This document shows positions 45,604 to 55,456 of a DNA stretch of 64,000 bases, one piece after another. The stretch is from Peribolospora baueri (taxonomy: Eukaryota; Basidiomycota; Peribolosporomycetes; Peribolosporales; Peribolosporaceae): positions 62,001-126,000 of the forward strand of contig JAMDHS010000039.1 in assembly GCA_029717555.1 (NCBI GenBank). The letters are read 5' to 3'. How positions within the stretch are numbered: the stretch's first letter is position 1; each line of letters opens with the position of its first letter. Position numbers and translations under genes: made by a program. The notes beneath the pieces are model-generated. The model ran no database searches. It was not told the DNA's origin and saw only the letters and a program-made list of their open reading frames with translations.

Positions 45604-48600
45604 TCAGCGCTTGGGCGTGCTGGAGGTAAAGCTGGGGATGCGCGAACTGCGATTACGGTTCGCATACGCGGAAGGCGCGCTCGGCGGAGGCAACCTTGAG
45701 CCCGCAGGAGGTCGTGCCTTTTCAGGTGACGAAGGAACGGGCAAGCTCGAGCTGGCTGGCGGTGGCGGCAAAGACACGTCGAGCGGCCTGACGGAAGACG
45801 TAACGGACGCCGCCGCTGCCGCACCGTGCATGATGCCTGAAAGGGGAGACCGAGCAGGAAGACCACGGAGGGACGCGAAAGACTGAGACTGGCGGATGTT
45901 CTGAGCTTGTGCCGAGGGTTCAACGGCGGCGGCGACGCCGGAGGGATCGGCGTCGTGAGCGTGCTCGTTGTAGTAAGGCAGCGACGTCCTCGAGCCGCTA
46001 AATAGCCTGCTTGGCGGACGTATTTTCATACCGGAACTCGCTGGTGTACCCGTGGAAGTAGCTGCAGGCGTTGGTAGCGTTGACGGTAGGGACGGCCGTC
46101 CAGCGAGCGCACGACGTGCCGGTGTTGCTGCTGCTGCTGCTGTTTGCGCCGGCGTTGACAAGCCCGAGCGAGTCGACAGGCTTGACGGAATCCCAGATTT
46201 TGCCAGGGATGAAGACTTGGTAGGCGAGCCAGGCTCTCGTAAGGACGACAAATCCTTGCCCGCCGCCCCAAGGCCTTGTGACGACCACCCGCCCGGCTTC
46301 GACGACGACGACGACGACGACGACGACAAACCGGCCCAGGCGCTGGGCGGCTGCGAGCTGTCGCTTCGGACCGAACCGATGGACCGCGATGACGCGACAG
46401 AACTGCTGCTCGATCTCCGACCGGCTGGGACGGCAGCCGATCGTGATGGTGTGGGAAGGCCGGTGGGTCGGGCGGCGGTCGGCGACGCGCCGGACCCAAC
46501 GGACGAGAGCGACTGCTTGCTAGGCGAGGGCGGCGTTGTCCAATCAGTGCTGTTCGAACCGGCCAGCTGACGGATCCGAGAAGGTGGGGAGCTCAAGCCT
46601 GCCGTCGACGGCCCAGTCGATGCGTTTGCGTTCCCTTCCTTGAGCAAGGCCTCGTGGTCTTCTGCGTCCACGCTCGTCGCTTGCGTCGCCCAGCTGCGTC
46701 TTCCCACGCTCGCCGGACCTGAAGAGGTGGTCAGGTTCGTGCTGGACAGCGGCGGAGACGTGCTGTCGTCGTCGGTAGACGCCGCCGAGAAAACATTGGC
46801 ATTGGAGGAGACGTGGAGGAAGCGGTCGGACTTGTCCGAGGAGAATATGGCGCCGCGACGGAGAAAACTATCCCTCGTTCGGCTGGGCCACGTCGAGCCG
46901 GTGCTCGCTCGACTGCCGCGGCTCCGGGCCGCGGCGGCGGTCACGCCGCTAAGCGAGGTGCGATCGGAATTGCGATAGCCTAATCGCGTGGGCGACATCG
47001 AAGGCAGGCCAGAGTTGGAACGTTTGGGCGAGTCTAGGGACATGTCAAAGTCAACGTCGTCCGCCGTCTCTCTTCGGGCGACGGGTGGGAGAAAGGAAGA
47101 CGTGATCCAGCCTTGATCATCATCGACGGGGTCAAAGTTGAGCTCGGTACTGCTGTCCGAACTGTCCTTTCGATGGCCATAAGGTCGAGCGAGCTGGCCG
47201 GCGGTGCCAATCTCGGATTGAGTCTTGCGCGTCGTCGCCCTCAGGCTGTTCAACGAATCGGACGCCCTCTGTTTGCCTTTCCGACTTGGACCACCACCAC
47301 CACCACCACCACCCGCGCTGCCGCCCTCGCCCTCAGAGCTGCTCCAACCCGTTCCTCGATCGGTCATCGGCATGGCGCTGACCGTCCGACTCAGACGGCC
47401 TCCTCTCGGCGACGGACCTGGCTTGACGGGCGTCGGCGCGGCGACCTTGACGGTGGGATATTCCAGCACGTGCGTCCGCTCGGCTAAGCTCGCGAGGCTC
47501 TCATTGATGTCGAGGTCCGACTCATCGGAACCTGGTCGATGATTGGCCAAGGTCCGCGGCCAATCGGTGAGCCGAGAGAGGTCGTCAGACGAGGAGGAAC
47601 GAAGAAAATCCTCACCACCGCCGCCGCCGCCGGCGGTGAGATCGGGCGGCGGGCTCACCGATGGACGCCGCCGGGACGGTGGGTTGGGCAAAGACAGTGG
47701 CAAGGGCGGCAGCGCCTCGGTGGGAGGCCCCGTGGCTGGCGGCGGCGGCGGCCCACCAAGCGGCCGCGGATCCCGCGGTGGTGGCACCTCGTGGTCGTCC
47801 GAGGGGGAGTACAACCGAGCCTCCATGTCGTCCAAGTCGCTGCTGGTGGTGACGGAGCTGACGCTGACGCTCTGGGCGATCGATGATGGCGCTCCGGGTG
47901 AGCGCCCATGACCTTGGGACCTGCCGACGGGTGTTCGCCTGCTGGAGATTGTTCTTTGTCGATCGAGGTGGCCGTCGGCGTCACTATTTCCATCGCTGCT
48001 GTCTCGAACGACCTCCGTGTCCTCCTCGGCAGACGGATCGCCGCCGCCGCTGCCGTCCAGGGCGCCGATGACACCACGGTGGAAGGAAGAAGTGGAGAGC
48101 CGTCGGAGATTGACCGCGTACAAAGCTTTCGTGCTCGCCGACGACGTCCGCTTTTCGTCAGGCGAGCCAGCCTTTCCCGACGCTGACGCCGACGCCGGAA
48201 TCGGCGGTAGGGCCTCGGTCGGTGGGGCCGACGGTGCTGGACCGTGGCGATTGGTATTGTTGGAAAAGTATCCCAGCGGACTGCCGTCCCGACTGGCGTA
48301 CTCGCTCAGTGGGCTCTTTTCGCTGCCGGAGACGGAAGAGGAGTATTCGATGGTCTCGATGCCGGCGATACCGGAATGTCCGCCGCCAGTGTCGACACGA
48401 AGCGACGGCACGGCTCGGAGTAAGGGAGAGCGGGATGATGCCGACGAAGACGATGACGGGCCCGCTGCGGTGGCGAGTGTTTCGCCGAAACGTGGCCTTG
48501 GGGGCATGTCTAACCTGCCTGGAGGACTCCTGGTTGGTGTGGCGCCTGCCGTCGTCGTCGAACCGGAGCCACCGGTGGTGGGAGGGGGAAGAGGGGGCAA

Positions 48601-51600
48601 CGGAAGCGTGGGAGGCCTGCTAGGGTCGAACGCCTCGCCGAGGCGGGCGGACGGATGTTGAGCGGGCGTCTCTGCCAAAGGCGGCGGCGGCGGCGACGAC
48701 GACGAGGATGATGATGATGGTGACGATGCCCTGTTGTCCTGCTCTTCCGACCTCGACCCTTGTCCTTCCCATGCGGCCGCCAGGGAAAGCGCGGACGGTT
48801 TGCGCGAGGCGCCGCCCGCACCACCACCACCGCCGCCGGCGGCGGCGGGTAGGACGGCGGTGGTCGTCGGCGGCGCGGGAAATTGTGGAGTGGCAAAGTC
48901 GTCCGAGCTGTCGCTCGCTCCGCTCGCCGTGCTCAACACGCTGCCTCGCCAGGACGCGGCGTCGTATCGGAGGACCATGCCCGTGTCCGGAGCCCCCGTT
49001 CCGTCCGTCCCGGGCTCGCTCTCCTTGAGATCGGTGCGAGGCTCGGAGGAGGAAAGGGCGGCAATGGGAGAAGACGAAGGGACGGAGACGGGGCTCTTGA
49101 TGCTACCAGACCTGTTGCCCGAAGCCGCAGCGAGCTCCCTGAGCCTCTGCTCGGCCTCGAGCCGTTCCGCAAGGATCTGGCTAGCTTTTCTCGAAATGGT
49201 GCCTGGTGCCAATCGGGAGCGCGATGGCGATGCCGACCGGGATGGTGTTAAGGACAAGGACGACGGCGGGCACTTCATCGTCGTTGGAGAGGTGAGCGGG
49301 GAAAGTGAAGGTGAGAGCGGGGAGGTGGGTCGTGGGAAGGAAGACGAAGACGAGAGCGGGGACGTGGGTCGTGCGAGGGAAGACGAAGACGACTCGCGGC
49401 GGTGAGGTAGACTGGCGCCCCTGGCGGCGGCAAAGCGTGCCGTCTCCCCCTCTTTTTCTTTTCTGACAACCTCCTTCGGAGGGCTGCCAGACTGCGCGTG
49501 CAGCTCGCCCTCCAAAGCGAACGGTTCATGAGTATCGTGTGTGGTGCTCCCAAGATCGCCCGTCGCCGTCGCCGTCGTCGTCGGCGGAGAAGGAGGAGAG
49601 GGGGGCTCGAAAGCAGTCACGGCGGTGACTGCGGACGAGACCGACGCCGAGCGTCCCGAGCGGCCTGACCACTTGCGGCGGATCGGCAAGCTCGGACGGC
49701 CATGCGGTGGCGACGGGGGGCTGTGGCGCGACAGTGACTGTGACCGGTCCTCGTTCGTCTCTTCGTCCATCGGTTCAGGCGACTCGGATCTCGCGAGGGC
49801 GCCGAGGATGGAGGACGAGACGGAACGGGGGGACGCGTCGCCGCCGGGATCACCATCATCGAGTTCGGTAAAACCGGTGTCGAGCGTCTCCCTGGCGGAG
49901 AGAAAGCTTGCGTCGCTCCGTCTCCGACTCTCGGCGGTACCCCTCCTGCTGGGGATGGAGACGGCGAGGCTAGGGTCGCGAGACGGCGAGGCGGGGGAAG
50001 GGTCGCGAGACGGCAAGGCGGGAGGAAGAGGAGAGGCGTCTTCAGGAGAGCCGGACGAATGAGGCGGGTCAGGCCAGGTGAACGCGTCGAGACCGAGGCC
50101 GAGGCCAGAGCCGATCCTGCCTCCCTTGCCATCAAAGCCGGTGCCGAGGGGGGAAGGTGGGGGGGAGTCGGAATGCGTGCCCCAGGGAGGCGTTTCGCGA
50201 GGCGTTTCGCGAGACGTGGATGTGGACGTGGTGGATGTCGATGCGGTCGACGTCGATGGACCGCCACCGCCTCCGCCGCTGTCGTCGCTCGACTTTGTCA
50301 CAGACGACTGCAGCGGAGGCGCAGATACCGACGAGGACAGCTGCGAGCTGGCCCGCTTGCTCCAGGAAGGCGGGCGGGGCCGGGAGGAGCGACTGGACGG
50401 GAGCTCGGACATGCCAGCGCCGACGACGGTCGACAGGCCGGCGGACGGCCTCGGACCGGTATCACCGCTGTCTGCGCCGCCGTCGCTCATCTGTGCCTCC
50501 CTCTTCTCCTTTTCCGCCGCGTCCCGCTGTTCATGCTCGCCAACCATTTCAACCGCTGTCGTCGCTGTCGTCGCCACCGTCGTCGTCATCGTCGTCGTCG
50601 TCGTCGTCGTCGCCACCGTCGACCGCGTCGAAGACTCAAAACTACCGCTTCGGCCGGTCAAATTGCCAACGACCGGCGGGGGCCCAGTAGTGACGTCCAA
50701 GGATACCTTCCCCACGGGGTTCTCCACACGTCCGGAACTTGCAGTCGCAGTCGTACCTCCAGCTCCGTCAAACGACGAAGACCGGGACGAATCGCCCCCA
50801 CCGTCTCCTTCAGAAGAAGACGAGTCCGACGGGGCAAAAAAGATCGTCTGTCTTCCTCCTTCTTCCCTTTCCCTCGTTGGCGGGCGGAGGGAGAACTTGG
50901 GGATGGAGAGGGAGCGAGCTTGTGCCTGCGCTTGAGCTTGTGCTTGCGCTTGAGCTTGAGTTCGTTGGGAGAGGGAGAAGGAGGAAGGCGGTTGGGATGA
51001 GGTGGCGGTGGCCGGCGGCTTGTTCGCACGAGGACCTCCTTGTCCTCGGTCGAGACTTTGCCCACCTCCTTGACGTTGAGAGGGCGCACTGGGTACCGGA
51101 GGAGACGGTGACGATCGCTCGGGATGGGAAAGGGGATCAGAATCGTGATGCGAATGCGAATGTGACGAGTCGTTCCTCGTGCCGGCAAAAGCAGCGGCAG
51201 AGGCGCTGGTGGGGGAGAAGAGGGTGCCAAAGGAGGAAGCGTGGGCGTGGGCGTGGGACCGTGCGGAAAGTTCGTTGACGTTTCCACCGCCGCTGCCGCT
51301 GCCGCCAGGGCCAGGGCTACTGTAGCCGTAGCCGTATCCTTTGGCGTATCCGTAGCCGTTCGCTGCGTTACCGTTCGCGTTGGCGCCGCCACCGAGAGAG
51401 GGGGCGAGGGTGGGAGTACGAGGCTCAGCAAAGCTATCAGGCGAGCTTACGACCGAGCTAAAGACGCCTCCGCTGGCGGTCGAAGACGAGAGACTACCGC
51501 TCGCCAGCGGCGTCTCGGACAAGGAAGACGGAGAGGAAGGTGGGGATGCGAAGCCGAATCCACCGCCGAGAGCGGGCGTGAAGACGGGCGCGGACGAGCC

Positions 51601-53457
51601 GGCGGGGATGGAGATGGACGGGTATTCGTCCAAGCCGGAGATGGCGGGGATGGGAGCGATGCCGAGGCCGAGGCCGAGGCCTAGTTCGACGCCGCCGGAA
51701 CGTCCCGGAGGACCAGCTTCTTCGCCGAGCGGGCCGACGAGACGGGTGGCTTGCTCGTGCCGCCGGGAGGCGACGAGTTGGTGAGCGTGGGCGAGATGGG
51801 AAGGAGAGGTGGCGCGTTCGTTCGGGTAGACGGTTTGGAAGGAGGGAGAGACAGGCGACGAGAGCGGGGTGGCGAAGGGAGTATGGAAAGGCGTGGTGGA
51901 GGGGGTAGCGAAGGGGTCCCTGGCGGTGCCGACGGACGAGTGGCTGTCGGTGCTGAGTCGTTCGACGGGCGAAAGCCGTGCGCCGGTGTTGGTGCTGCCA
52001 GCGCCGGCGTTGCCAGAAGAGTGAGGAGAGAGCAAGTCGAGCGAAAGCGGAGGGAGTTGGCGCGGGCGGTGTTGGGAGGCGGTAGAAGAGACAGAAGGGC
52101 GGTGATGGGAGTCGTACGACGGCCGGTCTTCGCGGTGGTGACGCGAGAAGGGCTGCTCACGCGTCGGCGGAGGAGGAGCTCGGCGGGGCGAGGTGGGCGA
52201 GGGCAGCGGGGGGACGACGGGAGAGGAGATGTCAGACACGGAGGGCGCGGGCGAGTGGCCGGGGGAAGAGGGAAGAGAAGGCGTGGGCGAGCTGGAGACG
52301 AGGAGGCCGACTTTGGCGCCGAGTCTGGCGCCGAAGCTCTGTCTCCTCTTTTTCTTGTACTGCTTTCCAGCGGCGTCCGCACTCGACCCTGTCGTCGCAC
52401 CACTTGTTCCCGTCGCCGAGTCGGACGGTGGGACGGCGTCGGCAGCGCCGGCCCCGGCCTTTTTACCGCCTCCGCCGCCGGCACTCTGACTCCTGCGCTT
52501 GTTCTTGGCGAGGCTGAAGCTGCGCCTTCGGGCAGGCGGCGGTTGCGGCTGCGAAACAGGGACGGCAGGCGGCGGAGGAAGGGAAGGGAACGGTTGCTGG
52601 TGCTGCTCAGGGCCGGCGGCGAGAGAGGGGAGGGAAGGGCGACGACGAGGATCGGGATGAGGAGCGTCTCTGTCTCTGTCTCCGGACGTGGACGGGCGGC
52701 GCGACTGGCTGGGCGAGGAGGAGGAGGAGGAGGAGTGGGGATGGGTGAGAGAGGAGAGTCTGCGAAAAAGAGAGGGGCTGGCGGCGGGAAGAAGGTGAGG
52801 AGGCGGGGCCGAGGTGGAGGGGGAAATAGGAATACGAGAGCGCAAGGGCGATGAAGGATGGGGCGAGCGGGGCGACGGTGAGTGGGAGGGCAGGGACGGG
52901 CGCGGGTCCAAGATTAACGGCGGCAGTGGCGGGCGTGATCCTTCGGCAGCGTTGATCAGCGAAGGCGGTCCATGGTTGTGTTTGTGACCGTGGCCGTTGT
53001 GGTTACCAGTGGCGATGGTGGTGGTGGTGGTGGTGGTCGCCGCGTTCGCGTTCGCCGGCGGCAGCGGAGGGATGTCGGGCACAGGCTCGGCCGAGTCCAC
53101 GTCGAGACGCGTCTCCTTGCTCGTCGTTGCCGCCTTGGCTCCTCCGCCGCCGCCTGGACCAGGACCGGAGGGCACGCTCTGGCTCCTGACTCTGGCGTGG
53201 CCCCGGTTGGCTTCGCCGCGACGACGGCCAGGACCGACGGCCTTGCCCGAGCCCGAGCCAACGAGGGTAGCAGTGCTGGACGAGGTACGGAGGGGCGGGA
53301 AGAGCGCGTCGGCGGGCGAAGAGGGCGGGGGAGTCTGAGGGAAGGGGGAAGAGGAAGCCAAGGTGGTGGTAGCGGTGGTCGCGGTGGAGGAAGAGAAATG
53401 GGACGCTCCGTCGTCGCCCGGTCGCCGCCGTCCAAAGTACCTCCGAACATAATCCAC
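45604..53457 (-). CDS. Giant, almost wholly disordered Ser/Pro/Gly-rich protein (about 2,600 residues) in one exon; possible microtubule plus-end partner
   Basis: A 7.85 kb frame without a stop, far longer than chance even in GC-rich DNA, and the only intron-poor host gene here. The product is disordered: Ser, Pro, Thr, Gly and Ala dominate, with homopolymer runs (Thr, Ser, Gly), a QA dipeptide run and HAHAHA/HSHSHH tracts. Dense basic S/T-P patches look like phosphosites. No enzyme domain is visible. A short charged helix (SQILAERLEAEQRLRELAAA) lies near the middle. S-x-I-P motifs in basic, Ser-rich context occur in the N-terminal third (RSRIPISPS) and twice in the C-terminal part (KSGIPSS and the final SSRIPSFTS), the type bound by EB1 proteins. 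The frame begins VDYVRRYFGRRRPG at a splice-acceptor-like CCAAG and contains no ATG until about residue 965, so the start codon must lie on an upstream exon; a donor-like site is at about 53886-53891. Function is inference. Confidence 0.7.
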   Translation of the reverse strand: MDYVRRYFGRRRPGDDGASHFSSSTATTATTTLASSSPFPQTPPPSSPADALFPPLRTSSSTATLVGSGSGKAVGPGRRRGEANRGHARVRSQSVPSGPGPGGGGGAKAATTSKETRLDVDSAEPVPDIPPLPPANANAATTTTTTTIATGNHNGHGHKHNHGPPSLINAAEGSRPPLPPLILDPRPSLPSHSPSPRSPHPSSPLRSRIPISPSTSAPPPHLLPAASPSLFRRLSSLTHPHSSSSSSSPSQSRRPSTSGDRDRDAPHPDPRRRPSLPSLAAGPEQHQQPFPSLPPPPAVPVSQPQPPPARRRSFSLAKNKRRSQSAGGGGGKKAGAGAADAVPPSDSATGTSGATTGSSADAAGKQYKKKRRQSFGARLGAKVGLLVSSSPTPSLPSSPGHSPAPSVSDISSPVVPPLPSPTSPRRAPPPPTREQPFSRHHREDRPSYDSHHRPSVSSTASQHRPRQLPPLSLDLLSPHSSGNAGAGSTNTGARLSPVERLSTDSHSSVGTARDPFATPSTTPFHTPFATPLSSPVSPSFQTVYPNERATSPSHLAHAHQLVASRRHEQATRLVGPLGEEAGPPGRSGGVELGLGLGLGIAPIPAISGLDEYPSISIPAGSSAPVFTPALGGGFGFASPPSSPSSLSETPLASGSLSSSTASGGVFSSVVSSPDSFAEPRTPTLAPSLGGGANANGNAANGYGYAKGYGYGYSSPGPGGSGSGGGNVNELSARSHAHAHASSFGTLFSPTSASAAAFAGTRNDSSHSHSHHDSDPLSHPERSSPSPPVPSAPSQRQGGGQSLDRGQGGPRANKPPATATSSQPPSSFSLSQRTQAQAQAQAQAQAQARSLSIPKFSLRPPTREREEGGRQTIFFAPSDSSSSEGDGGGDSSRSSSFDGAGGTTATASSGRVENPVGKVSLDVTTGPPPVVGNLTGRSGSFESSTRSTVATTTTTTTMTTTVATTATTAVEMVGEHEQRDAAEKEKREAQMSDGGADSGDTGPRPSAGLSTVVGAGMSELPSSRSSRPRPPSWSKRASSQLSSSVSAPPLQSSVTKSSDDSGGGGGGPSTSTASTSTTSTSTSRETPRETPPWGTHSDSPPPSPLGTGFDGKGGRIGSGLGLGLDAFTWPDPPHSSGSPEDASPLPPALPSRDPSPASPSRDPSLAVSIPSRRGTAESRRRSDASFLSARETLDTGFTELDDGDPGGDASPRSVSSSILGALARSESPEPMDEETNEDRSQSLSRHSPPSPPHGRPSLPIRRKWSGRSGRSASVSSAVTAVTAFEPPSPPSPPTTTATATGDLGSTTHDTHEPFALEGELHAQSGSPPKEVVRKEKEGETARFAAARGASLPHRRESSSSSLARPTSPLSSSSSFPRPTSPLSPSLSPLTSPTTMKCPPSSLSLTPSRSASPSRSRLAPGTISRKASQILAERLEAEQRLRELAAASGNRSGSIKSPVSVPSSSPIAALSSSEPRTDLKESEPGTDGTGAPDTGMVLRYDAASWRGSVLSTASGASDSSDDFATPQFPAPPTTTAVLPAAAGGGGGGAGGASRKPSALSLAAAWEGQGSRSEEQDNRASSPSSSSSSSSPPPPPLAETPAQHPSARLGEAFDPSRPPTLPLPPLPPPTTGGSGSTTTAGATPTRSPPGRLDMPPRPRFGETLATAAGPSSSSSASSRSPLLRAVPSLRVDTGGGHSGIAGIETIEYSSSVSGSEKSPLSEYASRDGSPLGYFSNNTNRHGPAPSAPPTEALPPIPASASASGKAGSPDEKRTSSASTKALYAVNLRRLSTSSFHRGVIGALDGSGGGDPSAEEDTEVVRDSSDGNSDADGHLDRQRTISSRRTPVGRSQGHGRSPGAPSSIAQSVSVSSVTTSSDLDDMEARLYSPSDDHEVPPPRDPRPLGGPPPPPATGPPTEALPPLPLSLPNPPSRRRPSVSPPPDLTAGGGGGGEDFLRSSSSDDLSRLTDWPRTLANHRPGSDESDLDINESLASLAERTHVLEYPTVKVAAPTPVKPGPSPRGGRLSRTVSAMPMTDRGTGWSSSEGEGGSAGGGGGGGGPSRKGKQRASDSLNSLRATTRKTQSEIGTAGQLARPYGHRKDSSDSSTELNFDPVDDDQGWITSSFLPPVARRETADDVDFDMSLDSPKRSNSGLPSMSPTRLGYRNSDRTSLSGVTAAAARSRGSRASTGSTWPSRTRDSFLRRGAIFSSDKSDRFLHVSSNANVFSAASTDDDSTSPPLSSTNLTTSSGPASVGRRSWATQATSVDAEDHEALLKEGNANASTGPSTAGLSSPPSRIRQLAGSNSTDWTTPPSPSKQSLSSVGSGASPTAARPTGLPTPSRSAAVPAGRRSSSSSVASSRSIGSVRSDSSQPPSAWAGLSSSSSSSSSKPGGWSSQGLGAAGKDLSSLREPGSPTKSSSLAKSGIPSSLSTRSGLSTPAQTAAAAATPARRALAGRPSLPSTLPTPAATSTGTPASSGMKIRPPSRLFSGSRTSLPYYNEHAHDADPSGVAAAVEPSAQAQNIRQSQSFASLRGLPARSPLSGIMHGAAAAASVTSSVRPLDVSLPPPPASSSLPVPSSPEKARPPAGSRLPPPSAPSAYANRNRSSRIPSFTSSTPKR

Positions 53458-55456
53458 CTTGGCAAGACGGTCGCGCGAGCCGGCGCGCGCGGGAGGGGGG
53501 AGGGGGGGCGGCGACGTCTCAAGGCGGCGATGACGGCGACGTCAAGTGGTCGACTCGGAGGAAAGGAGGTGGGAGAGGCGGGCGAGAGGCGGGCAAGAAG
53601 CGAGGAGGAGAGGGGAAGGATCGGCGGGGCGAAAGGAAGCAAGGAAGCAAGTGGGGAAAGAGATGGTTGGGTTGGAGAGAGAGTGTCGGGGGCGGGAAGG
53701 AGGTGGTGAGGAGTGGGCAGGGCTGGTGGGGATGGAGGAGGGAGGAGGGAGGATGGGATGGTATGAAATGGTATGGTACGGAATGGAATGGAATGGACGA
53801 TGGTGAGCACGTCCCTCGTCCCATCTCATCTACATTCACCGTCCTTCTTTCCTCTTTCCTCCATCTCGAACCTACGCGAACAGATCTCACCTGAACTGCG
53901 ACGATGAGCCGAGCCGATCTTCTTTCTCGACCCGGGGAAAGGTGGTGGATGAAGAAGGAATGGATGGACAGGCAGGTGGAGCGGCTGTAAGTTGTGATGT
54001 GCTCTCTTCTCTACCTCGCTCTTTCTTTCTTTGTCTATTTTTTTCTCTTTTCTGTGCTTCTTGCGCTCGCTCGCACACAAGACGGCCGACAGCGACAGCA
54101 GCCAGCCAAGGCAGCTCACACATGAAATGGAGAATAATAATAAGCGAGGCGTTCGGTCGCACTTGCACGTCTTTCCCACCCTCTTCTCTTCTCTCGACTG
54201 CAGGCCGACGCCAGTGCAGCGCCTCACACCGTCTGCGCATGCCCGGGCCCGGACCGTGCCTAACCCTACAGGACCTACTTCGATAACTGATGGGCATGCC
54301 AGATAACCGCGACGGCGACGCCTGTGCAACCCACCAACCCACCAACCAACCAACCAACCTCCCTCCTGGCGCCCATCGCGGCGTCACTCCCGGCCAAGCG
54401 TCCGTCAGCGGTAAAGCGTCCGCGATCTCCGACGGCGAGGGGGACGCTAGCGTGCACGTGATCCAGTCAAGCAAGGGCGGGCGAGAAGGTAAGCCAGCGG
54501 CGGCGGCGCGGATCCATCGCCGTGCCGACATAGCCAGAGCCTCCCAGCGGGCGATCACCGGGGCTCTCTCTGCCGGGCAGCAGCTCTCTTTGCTGGCAAG
54601 CGAGTGCCAGTGCGAGTGCGAGCTTGGCGGTGGTCAGCGCCAGCTAACGGCTGACTAGCGCACGCAGCGCCGACGTCGAGCATGTACAAAGCGAGGGGGT
54701 GTAGTGTAGTGCGGCGGAGAAACGAAGGAAGAAAAAGAAAGAAGAAGAAAGAAGAAAGAAGGAGATTTGGCGGCATTCTCGTTTTTTCCCCCGACTGAGA
54801 CCCCCCTCGTCCACCGACCGACCGAACCTCCGAGCGGCGGATGGCGTTCCTTCCAGTCCTACGCCGACCTGACGCCGACGCCGACATCGACGCCGATCCG
54901 AGGCGAGGCGACGTTCGAGAAGAGAAGAGGAGAAGATCCACTTCCGAGCCATGAGCCAACGGAGAGAGATTGGCATGAGATGCGATGCGATGCGATGCGA
55001 TCGGTGATCGTTGTCGTTGTCGTCGTTGGCCAACGTCTCGAGAGAAGACAGACACAATCAGTCCAACGTGCGCGTTGCACAGGATGGATGGGACCGCGTA
55101 CAGTGCGACGGCGCAGACGACGGACAAACGAACGAACGAACAAAGGTACAGCCAACCAACCTTGTTCGCCCTGTCCGACCCGACGACCGATCCTCTCCTC
55201 CCGTCCACGCAGCCGACCAAGCGAGCGGCCCGAGCCCCGTCCTTGCTTTTCTTTTCCTTTTCTTTCTTTCGAGCATCTTCGGTCGTCCGCTTCCTCGCCT
55301 TTCCTCGTGCCCAAACACAGGACAGGAAAGGACTGTAACTACGTACTGTCAACCCTGTCTGTCATAAGCATACCTTCGCATAGTGCATAGCGGTCTCCCT
55401 TTCCTGCTTGTTCCCCAGCCAAAAATGGACTGCTCCCAGCCAAAACACCGGTCTAT
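53458..55456. other. 2 kb upstream region of the giant ORF, low-complexity
   Basis: No complete gene is supported. The first 450 bp on the - strand should contain the 5' exon and leader of the giant gene. The region has simple-sequence tracts: a GGAATG-like run (about 53750-53800), AACC repeats (about 54328-54358), an AAGAAG tract (about 54725-54765), a GCGAT run (about 54980-55000) and CGAA repeats (about 55125-55142). Many open frames overlap on both strands, none convincing. Confidence 0.4.

Noticed and set aside
46052-53709. Many long + strand frames opposite the giant ORF (e.g. 50059-51000, 51751-52854, 52972-53709)
   Set aside because: They are shadows of the - strand frame: strong G/C third-position bias suppresses stops on the opposite strand. 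Their composition (Arg/Gly-rich) mirrors Ser/Pro/Ala codons and no domain or splicing pattern is seen.
54328-54358. AACC repeats as telomeric sequence
   Set aside because: The unit is AACC/CCAACC rather than a telomeric TTAGGG-type repeat, the run is short, and housekeeping genes lie on both sides.
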